Assembly (NCBI GenBank): GCA_942490995.1
Contig: CALOBG010000110.1
Location: 10,512-74,511 of the forward strand
Length of the DNA stretch: 64,000 nucleotides
Origin: UBA981 sp942490995
GTDB lineage: Bacteria; Pseudomonadota; Gammaproteobacteria; Ga0077536
Direction: 5' to 3'
Positions 44,831 through 53,410 of the stretch are shown here, in pieces (position 1 is the first letter of the stretch; each line of letters starts with the position of its first letter). Below the pieces are notes generated by a model. That model saw only the letters and a program-made list of their open reading frames with translations. It ran no database searches and had not been told where the DNA came from. The position numbers were made by a program, and so were the translations under genes.

Positions 44831-45625
44831 TCAGCCTTTCACGGCGCGCGTCATGAGGAAGTCCTGACGCACGACGTTGTTGTGGAAATAGAGCCCGATC
44901 AGGGTCTCTATTTCGGCACGGAATTCGGCCAGTGTGGCCGGTTCTGCCGCCAGCGTTTCGATCACGCGGCTGATCGGGCCAACATTGTTTTCGAGGAACT
45001 GCCGCATGTGCGCCGGGCTGATGGTGGGGAAACGCATGCAGGCGCGGTCGAAGGTCAAGCCATGGACCGCGCTGCCGAGTCGCTCGCGGACGACGGACGG
45101 ATCGCCCCAGGTCGCCGGCGGCACCACCCCGGCGGGCGGCGGTGGTGAATATTTTCCGATCAGCGCAAACATTCGGCCGGTAAAGAGTTCCGGGGGCCAG
45201 GTGGAAAACGCGATGGTGCCGCCCGGCTTCAAGACGCGCAGCATTTCGCTGACCGTGACGTCGGGACGGGGTCCGAACATATGACCGAACTGGCTCAGCA
45301 CGGCATCGAATTCGCCGTCCGCAAACGGCAGTGCCTCGACGTCGGCCTCGCGGAAATCGACATCCAGGCCGGCCACCGTGGCATTCTCGCGCCCGCGCTC
45401 GAGCAGCGCCGGAGTCAGGTCGGCGCCCGTCGCACGGGCCCCGGCACGCGCTGCGGTCAGCGCCACAACGCCGGTTCCGCAACCGACATCGAGGACCCGC
45501 ATGCCACTGGAAATCGCCGCGAAGCGCACCAGCTCCGGCGCCACGCCGGCGGTAATCATTTCGAACGGAACAAACGTCGACCAGCCTTCGCGGGCCGCTG
45601 CCTTCATTTTTTCTATCGGGTCCAT
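44831..45625 (-). CDS. SAM-dependent methyltransferase, class I
   Basis: A 264-residue methyltransferase. Motif I 'RVLDVGCGTGVVALTAARAG' is followed by 'ATGADLTPALLERGRENA', motif II 'FREADVEALPFADGEFDAVLSQFG' and 'EMLRVLKPGGTIAFSTWPP', as in ubiquinone/menaquinone-type and small-molecule methyltransferases. The N-terminal 'MKAAAREGWSTFVPFEMIT' is usual for the group. Substrate unknown. It is divergent from the gene at 45707, with 81 bases between. The 153 bases between it and the DUF4160 gene are AT-richer and hold no gene. Confidence 0.87.
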   Translation of the reverse strand: MDPIEKMKAAAREGWSTFVPFEMITAGVAPELVRFAAISSGMRVLDVGCGTGVVALTAARAGARATGADLTPALLERGRENATVAGLDVDFREADVEALPFADGEFDAVLSQFGHMFGPRPDVTVSEMLRVLKPGGTIAFSTWPPELFTGRMFALIGKYSPPPPAGVVPPATWGDPSVVRERLGSAVHGLTFDRACMRFPTISPAHMRQFLENNVGPISRVIETLAAEPATLAEFRAEIETLIGLYFHNNVVRQDFLMTRAVKG

Positions 45626-45706
45626 GAATTATCCTCATGTTCGGCGGTTATCACTCGCAAGCCTTGGCGGGTAGGGCCGCTGGATCATTTCGTATACACT
45701 CCAGCC

Positions 45707-46537
45707 ATGAAATTAAGGAATATCTTCCCCGTGCGACACGCGCGTTATGCATGCGCGGTACCCGTCGTGCTGGTCGCGGCATTGTACGCCGCCGGTGCAC
45801 TGGCTTTCGATACTTCCAATATCGAAGACCCGCAGGTGCGCGCCTGTGCCGATAGTTCCCTGCCGCGCAACACCCTGAGCCAGTTGCAGCATGTCGCGGT
45901 CATCGGCGCCAATGGCTATGTCCGTGAGTCGATCCGCGAGCTCTACTGGAAGCGTTTTTCCGACGAAGATTCACGGGTACTGGTGCGCGTGGTCGAGCCG
46001 CCCGACGAAAAAGGCCTGGCGGTACTGATCAACGATTACGAGTACGAAGATCCGAATTACGCGATGTATTCGCCGCGTCTGAAACGCGTGCGCCGGGTGA
46101 CCGGTGAATCGTTTTTCGGGTCGATACTCGGTACCGATTTCACCTACGAGGATTTTGCCCACTTCTACCGCGTCGACGAACGCGAAAAAGTACGCCGCGT
46201 CGCCGACGCCACGGTCGAAAGTCAGCCGGCCTATGTGCTCGAGACCATCAAGCAGGATGACAACGCCTCGTATGACGTGGTGCGCTTCTATATCGATCAG
46301 AAGATCTGCATGCCGGTTCGGGCCGACTTCTTTGCGCCCAACGGCAGCTTGCGCAAGCAGCTGCTCGTGGCGCGCGATTCGCTGGCTAAAGTGGATGGTT
46401 ACTGGGTGCCGTTTCACACCACGATGATCGACTTCAAGCTCGATACGCGCACCGTGTTTGTGGTCAAGGAGGTGGTCATCGATCCCGAGCTGCAGGACGG
46501 CATGTTCAATTCCTCGGAACTCATGCGCAGCAACTGA
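45707..46537 (+). CDS. Outer-membrane lipoprotein-sorting-like periplasmic protein
   Basis: A 276-residue secreted protein with a signal peptide ending 'YAAGALA'. The mature part has 'SRVLVRVVEPPDEKGLAVLINDYEYEDPNYAMYSPRLKRVRRVTGESFFGSILGTDFTYEDF', the LolA-like domain of 'outer membrane lipoprotein-sorting protein' family members that occur with RND exporters. 'MPVRADFFAPNGSLRKQLLV' and a C-terminal 'HTTMIDFKLDTRTVFVVKEVVIDPEL' complete the half-barrel. It would shuttle a lipid or hydrophobic compound across the periplasm for the exporter that starts eight bases downstream. Confidence 0.85.
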   Translation: MKLRNIFPVRHARYACAVPVVLVAALYAAGALAFDTSNIEDPQVRACADSSLPRNTLSQLQHVAVIGANGYVRESIRELYWKRFSDEDSRVLVRVVEPPDEKGLAVLINDYEYEDPNYAMYSPRLKRVRRVTGESFFGSILGTDFTYEDFAHFYRVDEREKVRRVADATVESQPAYVLETIKQDDNASYDVVRFYIDQKICMPVRADFFAPNGSLRKQLLVARDSLAKVDGYWVPFHTTMIDFKLDTRTVFVVKEVVIDPELQDGMFNSSELMRSN

Positions 46538-46545
46538 CCACCTGC

Positions 46546-48840
46546 ATGCTCGCTGCCCTCAGCCACGTGCTCAGTGAGCGCCCGCGCTGTGTTGTTGGGC
46601 TGATTGTGTTGCTCGCCGCGGCCGCGCTGTGGCGCCTCGTCGACGGCTCGAATTTCACCCTTGCCCTGACCGTCGATCCCTCCGAACGCGCCTTGTTGCC
46701 GCAGTCCGGACCCGAGCTCGAATTTTTTGATGCCGTGCGCGAGCGCTACGCCAGCGACGACCTGCTGCTGGTGGCCTGGGTGGCCGACGATCTGTTCACG
46801 CCGGCGCGGCTCGCGCGGCTGAAGCGCCTGACCCAGCGCCTCGAGCGTATGCCCGGGGTCGAGCACGTCGAGAGCCTGGCGACGGCGCTGCACGTGCGGG
46901 TTTTCGACGACTACAGCGATGTGCGCGGCTACCTGAGCGAAATCCCGGACAGCGTTCCCGCCGCCGAACAGATCCGCGACGCGGTGCTCGACAATCCGCT
47001 TTACGCCGGTTACCTAGTCTCGCGCGACGGGCGCGGCGTCATGCTGGCGTTGCGCTTTGACCCCGGGCTATCGGCCCGGACCCTGATCGGTATCGTTGCC
47101 GAGGTCGCGCGCGCGTCCCGTGAGGAGGCCGGTGACGTCGAGCAGTTCCTGTCCGGCCCGTTGTTCGTGCGCCTCGAGATCAGTCGTCTGTTGCTGCGCG
47201 ATCTGTTCCGCGTGATGCCGCTGGCCGTCACCGTGACGCTACTGGTCGTGGCGATCGGGTTTCGTCATGTGCCCGGCGTCCTGCTGCCGCTGCTGTCAAA
47301 TTCGGTTGCGCTCCTGATCACGCTGGCGCTGTTCGTCGCCAGCGGCCATACGCTGAATTACGTCACCGTGATCCTGCCGCCGACGATTTACGTGGTCGGC
47401 TTTGCCTACGTTATCCATGTCATCAGCGATTTCGATCGCCATCATGCCAGCGGTCTCGACCCACCGGCCGCGGTGCGCGCGGCGCTCGCTGACGTGGCCG
47501 CGCCGGTGTCCCTGACCGCGGTGACGACGGCGATCGGTTTTGCGTCGCTGACCTTGAGCGATATCGATTCGATTCGCTTGTTCGGCGCCTATGCCAGCCT
47601 CGGTACGCTTCTCGCCTGGCTGGCGGCGCTGGTGCTGGTCCCGGCCGGCCTGATCCTCATGCCGCCACGGCGCGGGGTTGGTCACGGGGGTCGCCTCGCG
47701 TCGCTGGCGGAACGCCTAGCGGGTGTTGCGGAACGTCGCGGCGGCTGGCTGCTGGTCGCCGGTGCGGCACTGTGCCTGTGGTCGGCGCTGGGCGCGGCAC
47801 GTATCGAGGTGGGTACCGATTATCTCGATAATTTTCCTGCCACCAGCCATATACGCCAGGATTTCGAGCGCATGAGCACGGTCTTTTCCGGCGCCGTGCC
47901 GCTGCAGATCGTGCTCGAGGCGGATGCGGTCGATGCGTTCAAGACGCCCGAGGCCCTGCGCGAGGTGCAGGCGCTCAAGGCGTGGCTGCTGGCGCAGGAC
48001 GAGATCGGCGGTGTCTACACGCTGCTCGATTATGTCGGCGTGCTGGAACGCGCGTTGGCGCCGGACCTGGTCGATGACGACCCGGTCCCCGAGTCGAGCG
48101 GTCTGACCAGTCACCTGCTGCTGCTCGGTGGTGGCGAAGATGTGCGTCGGTTTGCTGAACCCGGCTTCACCAGCACCCTGCTGCAGGTCCGCGCCAATGT
48201 CGTCGCGAGCGCCGAGCTGAACGCCCTGACCGCTCGCATCAACGCCCATCTCCAGCACCTCGGCGCCGATCTGCGCGGCCAGGTTACCGGCAGTTCGTAT
48301 TTGATTGCACGGACGCTGGACGAGGTTACGCGCGGCCAGGTCATGAGTCTGCTCGCGGCGCTGCTGCCAATCCTGCTCGTGCTGATCGCGATGTTCCGCT
48401 CATTCAAACTCGGGGTGCTGGCATTGATCCCTAACGTGCTGCCGATCCTGGCCTTCTTCGGCATCCTCGGTTTCAGTGGCATCACGCTCAATCTCACGAC
48501 CTCTCTGGTCGCCTCGGTGGTGCTGGGTATCGCGGTCGACGACAGCATTCAATTTTTTGCGCGCCTGCGCGCGGCAGCGGCGCGCGCCGGTAACGAGCAC
48601 CAGGCGCTGGCTGCGGCGTTAGTCGGGGTGATCAAGCCGGTCAGTTTCACCACTGTCGGCCTGGCGCTTGGCTTTATTACGCTGGTGGTCGGGGAGTTAC
48701 GCTCGCAGGCCGAATTCGGTTTGCTCGCCGCGCTGACCCTGGTCATCGCGTGGCTGCTGGATTTGAGTTTCACGCCGGCCCTGGCGCGACGTTTCGGTGT
48801 TGCCGCGGTCCGGCCCGGCAGTGCCGGGAAGTCGCCCTGA
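46546..48840 (+). CDS. RND-superfamily exporter (MMPL/HpnN-like)
   Basis: A 764-residue inner-membrane exporter. It has one N-terminal helix, a periplasmic loop and five helices ('MPLAVTVTLLVVAIGFRHVPG', 'TLNYVTVILPPTIYVVGFAYVIHVISDFDRH'), then the same pattern repeated after residue 390 ('LLAALLPILLVLIAMFRSFKLGVLALIPNVLPILAFFGILGF', 'VVLGIAVDDSIQFFARLR'). The Asp in each helix 4 repeat is conserved. This is the predicted lipid-exporter group rather than the drug-pump group. It pairs with the LolA-like gene upstream and likely moves a lipid or sterol-like compound; that is inference. Confidence 0.87.
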   Translation: MLAALSHVLSERPRCVVGLIVLLAAAALWRLVDGSNFTLALTVDPSERALLPQSGPELEFFDAVRERYASDDLLLVAWVADDLFTPARLARLKRLTQRLERMPGVEHVESLATALHVRVFDDYSDVRGYLSEIPDSVPAAEQIRDAVLDNPLYAGYLVSRDGRGVMLALRFDPGLSARTLIGIVAEVARASREEAGDVEQFLSGPLFVRLEISRLLLRDLFRVMPLAVTVTLLVVAIGFRHVPGVLLPLLSNSVALLITLALFVASGHTLNYVTVILPPTIYVVGFAYVIHVISDFDRHHASGLDPPAAVRAALADVAAPVSLTAVTTAIGFASLTLSDIDSIRLFGAYASLGTLLAWLAALVLVPAGLILMPPRRGVGHGGRLASLAERLAGVAERRGGWLLVAGAALCLWSALGAARIEVGTDYLDNFPATSHIRQDFERMSTVFSGAVPLQIVLEADAVDAFKTPEALREVQALKAWLLAQDEIGGVYTLLDYVGVLERALAPDLVDDDPVPESSGLTSHLLLLGGGEDVRRFAEPGFTSTLLQVRANVVASAELNALTARINAHLQHLGADLRGQVTGSSYLIARTLDEVTRGQVMSLLAALLPILLVLIAMFRSFKLGVLALIPNVLPILAFFGILGFSGITLNLTTSLVASVVLGIAVDDSIQFFARLRAAAARAGNEHQALAAALVGVIKPVSFTTVGLALGFITLVVGELRSQAEFGLLAALTLVIAWLLDLSFTPALARRFGVAAVRPGSAGKSP

Positions 48841-48969
48841 GGCGCGCACTCGAGCGCCCCCGGCGCCCGCCAGGTGATACATTCAGCGCCACCCGCGGTC
48901 GCTGCCCGGGGGCCGGAATGGGATCAATGGCGGCGACACACCAGTCTTATTATTTTGAGGTAGCCCAAA

Positions 48970-50118
48970 GTGAGCAGCCAGCCAGCCGGACATCCCGACG
49001 ATATCGCGCAATGGCGTCGCGACAACGTACCGGTTTATAACCGCAACCGCCTCAAGCTGGGGATTTTCGGCGCCAACTGTTCGAACGGCTGCACCATGAC
49101 CCATGCGGCGACGACGTTCGAACCGACCTACGAACACAACGTCGCGATCGCCGCGCTGGCCGACCGGCTCGGCTTCGAGCTGCTGGTGCCGGTCGGACGC
49201 TGGAAACATTTCGGCGGCAGCACGCAGTTCAATGCGCACAACCTCGAGGTTTTCACCTGGGCTACGGCCATGGCCTGCAACACGCGCCGGATCATGGTCT
49301 GCGCAACCTCACATACGCCGACCGCGCACCCGCTGTTTGCGGCCAAGCAGGGCGCCAGCATCGACAATATTTCCCACGGCCGATTCGCCCTGAATATCGT
49401 CTGCGGCTGGTTTCGACCCGAGATCGAGATGTTCGGCAAGGCGCAGCTCCCGCACGACGAACGCTACGCCATGGCCGGCGACTGGGTCACCTGCGTCAAG
49501 CGCGCGTGGACGGAACAGGATTTTGACCACGACGGACCTTATTTCACCATCAAGGCCGGCTACCTTTCACCGAAGCCGGTGCAGCAGCCTTACCCGGTGC
49601 TGCTCAACGCCGGCAACTCCACCGAAGGCCGCGAATTCTCGGCCCGCGAAATGGATTTCAATTTCGTCACCATGACCACCATCGACGAGGCCGGCGGACT
49701 GGTACGCGACATTCACCAGCGCGCCGCCGCGCACCGGCGTGAATGCGGGGTGATGAGCTACGCGCTGGTGTGCTGCCGCGACACCGAAGCCGAAGCGCGT
49801 GCCCTGTATCAGCACATCGTCGATGAGGGCGACTGGGAGGCGGCACGCAACGTGATGGACCTGATCGGCATAGAAAGCGAATCGTTCAGTGACCACGTCA
49901 AAAAATTCGGCGAACGCTTTATTGCCGGCTGGGGTGGTTACCCCCTGGTTGGCACGCCCGAGCAGGTTGTCGCGCAGATGGTGGAAATCCAGGCGCTTGG
50001 GGTCGAGGGTCTGATCCTGACCTGGCTCGACTACCTCGAAGAACTGAAATACTTCGGCGAACGGGTACTGCCGCTGATGGAGCAGGCCGGGCTGCGCGTG
50101 GCGTTCAGCGGCGAGTGA
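48970..50118 (+). CDS. LLM-class flavin-dependent oxidoreductase (3 of 3), RutA/SfnG-like
   Basis: A 382-residue luciferase-like protein. 'LGIFGANCSNGCTMTHAATTFEPTYEHNVAIAALADRLGFELLVPVGRWKHFGG' and 'HNLEVFTWATAMACNTRRIMVCATSHTPTAHPLFAAKQGASIDNISHGRFALNIVCGW' match the group of pyrimidine, sulfone and alkanesulfonate monooxygenases. 'FGKAQLPHDERY' and 'NAGNSTEGREFSAREMDFNF' continue the barrel. These FMNH2-dependent enzymes cleave C-S or C-N bonds. GTG start with TGAGGT upstream. It is convergent with the Lrp gene. The substrate cannot be told from sequence. Confidence 0.9.
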   Translation: MSSQPAGHPDDIAQWRRDNVPVYNRNRLKLGIFGANCSNGCTMTHAATTFEPTYEHNVAIAALADRLGFELLVPVGRWKHFGGSTQFNAHNLEVFTWATAMACNTRRIMVCATSHTPTAHPLFAAKQGASIDNISHGRFALNIVCGWFRPEIEMFGKAQLPHDERYAMAGDWVTCVKRAWTEQDFDHDGPYFTIKAGYLSPKPVQQPYPVLLNAGNSTEGREFSAREMDFNFVTMTTIDEAGGLVRDIHQRAAAHRRECGVMSYALVCCRDTEAEARALYQHIVDEGDWEAARNVMDLIGIESESFSDHVKKFGERFIAGWGGYPLVGTPEQVVAQMVEIQALGVEGLILTWLDYLEELKYFGERVLPLMEQAGLRVAFSGE

Positions 50119-50127
50119 GGCGCACGC

Positions 50128-50601
50128 TCAGCGCGCCGGCGCACGCAGCGGTAGTTCGGTGCGTTGCACGATGGGCTTGAGCGCGAAGCTGGTCTGAATA
50201 TTGGCGATGCCGGAGATTTTGGTCAGTTTCTCGAGCAGGAAGCGCTCGTAGGATTCGAGGTCCGGCAACACCACCCGCAGCAGGTAGTCCGATGTCCCGG
50301 TCATGAGATAACACTCCATCACTTCTGGATAATCCGCGACCCGGGTCTGAAATTTTTCCAGCGCGGTTTTTTCCTGACTGCGCAGTGACACACTGATGAA
50401 CGCGTTGATGCCGAGGCCGACGGCGTTGGCGTCGACAATACCGACATAGCGCTTGAGTACGCCGGCGGTTTCCAGCGCCTTGACCCGGCGCAGGCAGGGT
50501 GAAGGCGACAGCCCGACCGCCTCGGCGAGCTCGATATTGGCCATGCGACCGTTGTTCTGGAGGAAATGCAGGATTCGGTAATCAGTTCGATCGATCTTCA
50601 T
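50128..50601 (-). CDS. Lrp/AsnC-family transcriptional regulator
   Basis: A 157-residue regulator. The N-terminal helix-turn-helix 'DRTDYRILHFLQNNGRMANIELAEAVGLSPSPCLRRVKALETAGVLKRYVGIVD' is followed by the RAM effector domain 'VMECYLMTGTSDYLLRVVLPDLESYERFLLEKLTKISGIANIQTSFALK'. These proteins sense amino acids and bind DNA as octamers. It is divergent from aceE with 139 bases between, and a palindrome at 50635-50650 lies in that gap. It probably regulates itself and possibly aceE-aceF. Confidence 0.93.
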   Translation of the reverse strand: MKIDRTDYRILHFLQNNGRMANIELAEAVGLSPSPCLRRVKALETAGVLKRYVGIVDANAVGLGINAFISVSLRSQEKTALEKFQTRVADYPEVMECYLMTGTSDYLLRVVLPDLESYERFLLEKLTKISGIANIQTSFALKPIVQRTELPLRAPAR

Positions 50602-50634
50602 AATTGAAATTATGCGCCAATAATCCATTTATTT

Positions 50635-50650
50635 GAGCAATATTGTGCTC
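50635..50650. promoter_or_regulatory. Palindrome between lrp-like gene and aceE
   Basis: GAGCA-ATATTG-TGCTC: five-base perfect arms around an AT-rich centre, in the AT-rich gap between the divergent regulator and aceE. Size and position suit an Lrp/AsnC operator. The surrounding bases are the most AT-rich of the region and likely hold promoters for both directions. Confidence 0.4.
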
Positions 50651-50740
50651 TAAATCACCCCACCGAGCGAGTCATAGGCAATCGCGTTGCCGGCCAGTGC
50701 GAGTATCTTGAAGTTCGCATCAGCTGACAGGACCAGCACC

Positions 50741-53410
50741 ATGGCCACGCCCGCTCCGAACCCGGAAGAACTCGACATCGACATCGCCGAGTGGCGCGAT
50801 TCGCTGGACTATATTCTCGCCGCGCATGGCCAGGCCGGTGTTCTCAACGTGCTGCGCGCGGTTCAGAATCACGCCCTCAGCAAAGGCATCGTGCTCAGCG
50901 AAGCGACGCTCAACACCGCCTACATCAATACCATCGGTCTCGCCGATCAGCCGCCATACCCGGGTCACATCGAGATCGAGAAACGCATCGAAAACATCGT
51001 GCGCTGGAACGCCATGGCGATGGTGCTGCGAGCCGCCGACGGCGGTAGCGGGGTGGGTGGCCATATCGCGACGTTCGCTTCGGCGGCGACCATGATGGAA
51101 GTCGGTTTCAACCATTTTTTCCGCGCGCGCAGCGACGATTACGGCGGCGACCTGGTGATTCCGCAGCCACACGCGGCGCCCGGGGTTTATGCCCGTGCAT
51201 TTCTTGAAGGCCGGCTGTCGGCGACCGAACTGGGCAATTTTCGCCGCCAACTGCAACCCGGTGGTGGCTTGAGCTCGTATCCACACCCGCGCCTGATGCC
51301 GGATTTCTGGCAGGTGCCGTGCGCGTCGATGGGGCTTTCGACCGCAACCTCGATTTACCAGGCGCGTTTCGCCAAGTACCTCGAAAACCGCGGCCTGAAG
51401 CCCGCCAACGGCGGCAAGGTGTGGTGTTTCATCGGCGACGGCGAAGCCGACGAACCCGAAGTGCTCGGCACTATCAATATCGCCGCGCGCGAAAATCTCG
51501 ACAACCTGGTGCTGGTGGTCAACTGCAATCTGCAGCGCCTCGACGGTCCGGTGCGCGGCAACGGCAAAATTATCCAGGAACTCGAACGCAGCTTCCGCGG
51601 CGCCGACTGGAACGTACTCAAGGTCATCTGGGGCAGCGGCTGGGACGGCCTGCTGGCGCAGGACAACGACGGCGTGCTGCGCAACCGCATGGAAGAGGCG
51701 GTCGACGGCGATTACCAGTGGTATTCCGTGTCGTCCGGCAATATCCAGCGCGAACACTGGGTCGAGAACAATCCGCGCCTCGCGCAGATGATGAATTCGC
51801 TGACCGACGAAGAGGTGCGCGACATCAAGCGCGGCGGCCAGGATCCGAAAAAAGTGTTTGCCGCTTTTGCACGCGCCAGCAGCGCGGTGGGTAAACCGAC
51901 GGTGGTGCTGGTCAAGACCGTCAAGGGTGACGGGATGGGTGCGGTGCAGGGGCGCAATACCGTGCACCAGAAAAAGAACCTCAAACCGGAAGAGCGCATC
52001 GCCTGCGCCCGTGAGTACGGCATTCCACTCAGTGACGCAGCCATCGAGCGTGCCGAGTTCTACCGCCCCGACGACGACAGCGAAGAAATGCGTTACCTCA
52101 AGGCGCGACGCGAACAGCTTGGCGGCTATCTGCCGCGTCGTGTCGTAAATTGTCCGCCGCTCAAAACCCCGGACCTCGACCTGTTCAGGGAACTGCTCGA
52201 CGGTTCCGGCCAGCGCAGCGCCTCGAGCACCATGGCCGCCGTGCGGCTGCTCGCGCGGCTGCTGAAGGACGCGAATATCGGCCGCTACATCGTGCCGATC
52301 GTGCCCGACGAAGCGCGCACGTTCGGCATGGACAGCCTGTTCCGAGTGTCGGGCATTTACTCCCCCGAAGGTCAGAACTACCGGCCGGTCGATGCCGACT
52401 CGCTGCTGCCCTACCGGGAGGCGACCGACGGCCAGATCCTGCAGGAAGGGATCTGCGAAACCGGTGCCATCGCGTCGTTTCTCGCTGCGGGTACGGCATA
52501 CGCGGTACACGGTGTGCCGACCATTCCGTTTTACCTGTTCTATTCGATTTTCGGATTCCAGCGCGTCGGCGACATGATCTGGACCTGCGCGGATATGCTC
52601 TGCCGCGGCTTCCTGCTCGGCGGCACGGCTGGACGCACCACGCTGAACGGCGAAGGACTGCAGCACCAGGACGGTCATTCGCAGGTCGTCGCCGAGACCC
52701 TGCCCAACCTGCGTAGTTACGATCCGGCGTTCGGTTACGAACTGGCAATCATTATTCGCGACGGCATTTACCGCATGTATGAATGCCAGGAAGACCTGTT
52801 CTATTACATCACCCTGTACAACGAAAACTATCCGATGCCGGCCTTGCCCGAGGTTGACGTCAGCGACGGGATCCTGCGCGGCATCTACCGCTATCGGCGC
52901 AGCACCCTCGGCGAGGGACCGCGTGCGCATGTGCTCGCCGCCGGTCCGATGGTGGTGCAGGCCGAAGCCGCGGCGGCCGAGCTCGAGCGTCTCGGCGTGG
53001 CGACGGACATCTGGAGCGTGACCAGCTTCAACGAGCTTTATCGCGACGCGATCGCCTGCGAGCGGCACAATCGGCTGCACCCCGAGGACCCACCGCGGCT
53101 GGCTTACGTGCAAAGCGTGCTGGGTCCCGAATCGGGCGTATTTGTCGCCGTCAGCGACTACCAGAAGGCGCTTGGTGCGAAGCTCGCGAAATGGATCCCG
53201 GGCGAATACGTGGTCCTGGGCACCGACGGCTATGGCCTGTCCGAGGGCCGCCCCGAGCTGCGCGAGCATTTCGAAATCAGCCCCCAGCACATGGTGTTAG
53301 CCGCGCTCGATGGGCTTGCCCGCGGCGGCGTTATCGAGCGCGCCCGGGTCGCCGCGTATATTGCCGCGGCCGGCATCGATCCCGACAAGACCGCCGCGGT
53401 CAGCCTGTGA
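50741..53410 (+). CDS. aceE: Pyruvate dehydrogenase E1 component, homodimeric type
   Basis: The thiamine-diphosphate E1 that decarboxylates pyruvate and acylates the lipoyl group of E2. The 889-residue length is normal. The ThDP/Mg site is visible as 'GDGEADEPEVLGTINIAARENLDNLVLVVNCNLQ' (GDGE at about 232-235). It also has 'YIDNIVRWNAM'-like start ('IENIVRWNAMAMVLRA'), 'GHIATFASAATMMEVGFNHFFRA', 'TVKGDGMGAVQGRN' and 'LFYSIFGFQRVGDMIWTCADM'. The ATG 50741 begins the conserved region. Its stop overlaps the E2 GTG by four bases. The E3 gene is not adjacent. Confidence 0.95.
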   Translation: MATPAPNPEELDIDIAEWRDSLDYILAAHGQAGVLNVLRAVQNHALSKGIVLSEATLNTAYINTIGLADQPPYPGHIEIEKRIENIVRWNAMAMVLRAADGGSGVGGHIATFASAATMMEVGFNHFFRARSDDYGGDLVIPQPHAAPGVYARAFLEGRLSATELGNFRRQLQPGGGLSSYPHPRLMPDFWQVPCASMGLSTATSIYQARFAKYLENRGLKPANGGKVWCFIGDGEADEPEVLGTINIAARENLDNLVLVVNCNLQRLDGPVRGNGKIIQELERSFRGADWNVLKVIWGSGWDGLLAQDNDGVLRNRMEEAVDGDYQWYSVSSGNIQREHWVENNPRLAQMMNSLTDEEVRDIKRGGQDPKKVFAAFARASSAVGKPTVVLVKTVKGDGMGAVQGRNTVHQKKNLKPEERIACAREYGIPLSDAAIERAEFYRPDDDSEEMRYLKARREQLGGYLPRRVVNCPPLKTPDLDLFRELLDGSGQRSASSTMAAVRLLARLLKDANIGRYIVPIVPDEARTFGMDSLFRVSGIYSPEGQNYRPVDADSLLPYREATDGQILQEGICETGAIASFLAAGTAYAVHGVPTIPFYLFYSIFGFQRVGDMIWTCADMLCRGFLLGGTAGRTTLNGEGLQHQDGHSQVVAETLPNLRSYDPAFGYELAIIIRDGIYRMYECQEDLFYYITLYNENYPMPALPEVDVSDGILRGIYRYRRSTLGEGPRAHVLAAGPMVVQAEAAAAELERLGVATDIWSVTSFNELYRDAIACERHNRLHPEDPPRLAYVQSVLGPESGVFVAVSDYQKALGAKLAKWIPGEYVVLGTDGYGLSEGRPELREHFEISPQHMVLAALDGLARGGVIERARVAAYIAAAGIDPDKTAAVSL

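Noticed and set aside
50720..53290. An 856-codon open frame on the minus strand
   Set aside because: It is antisense to aceE, whose ThDP motifs are clear. Its composition is typical of a shadow frame.
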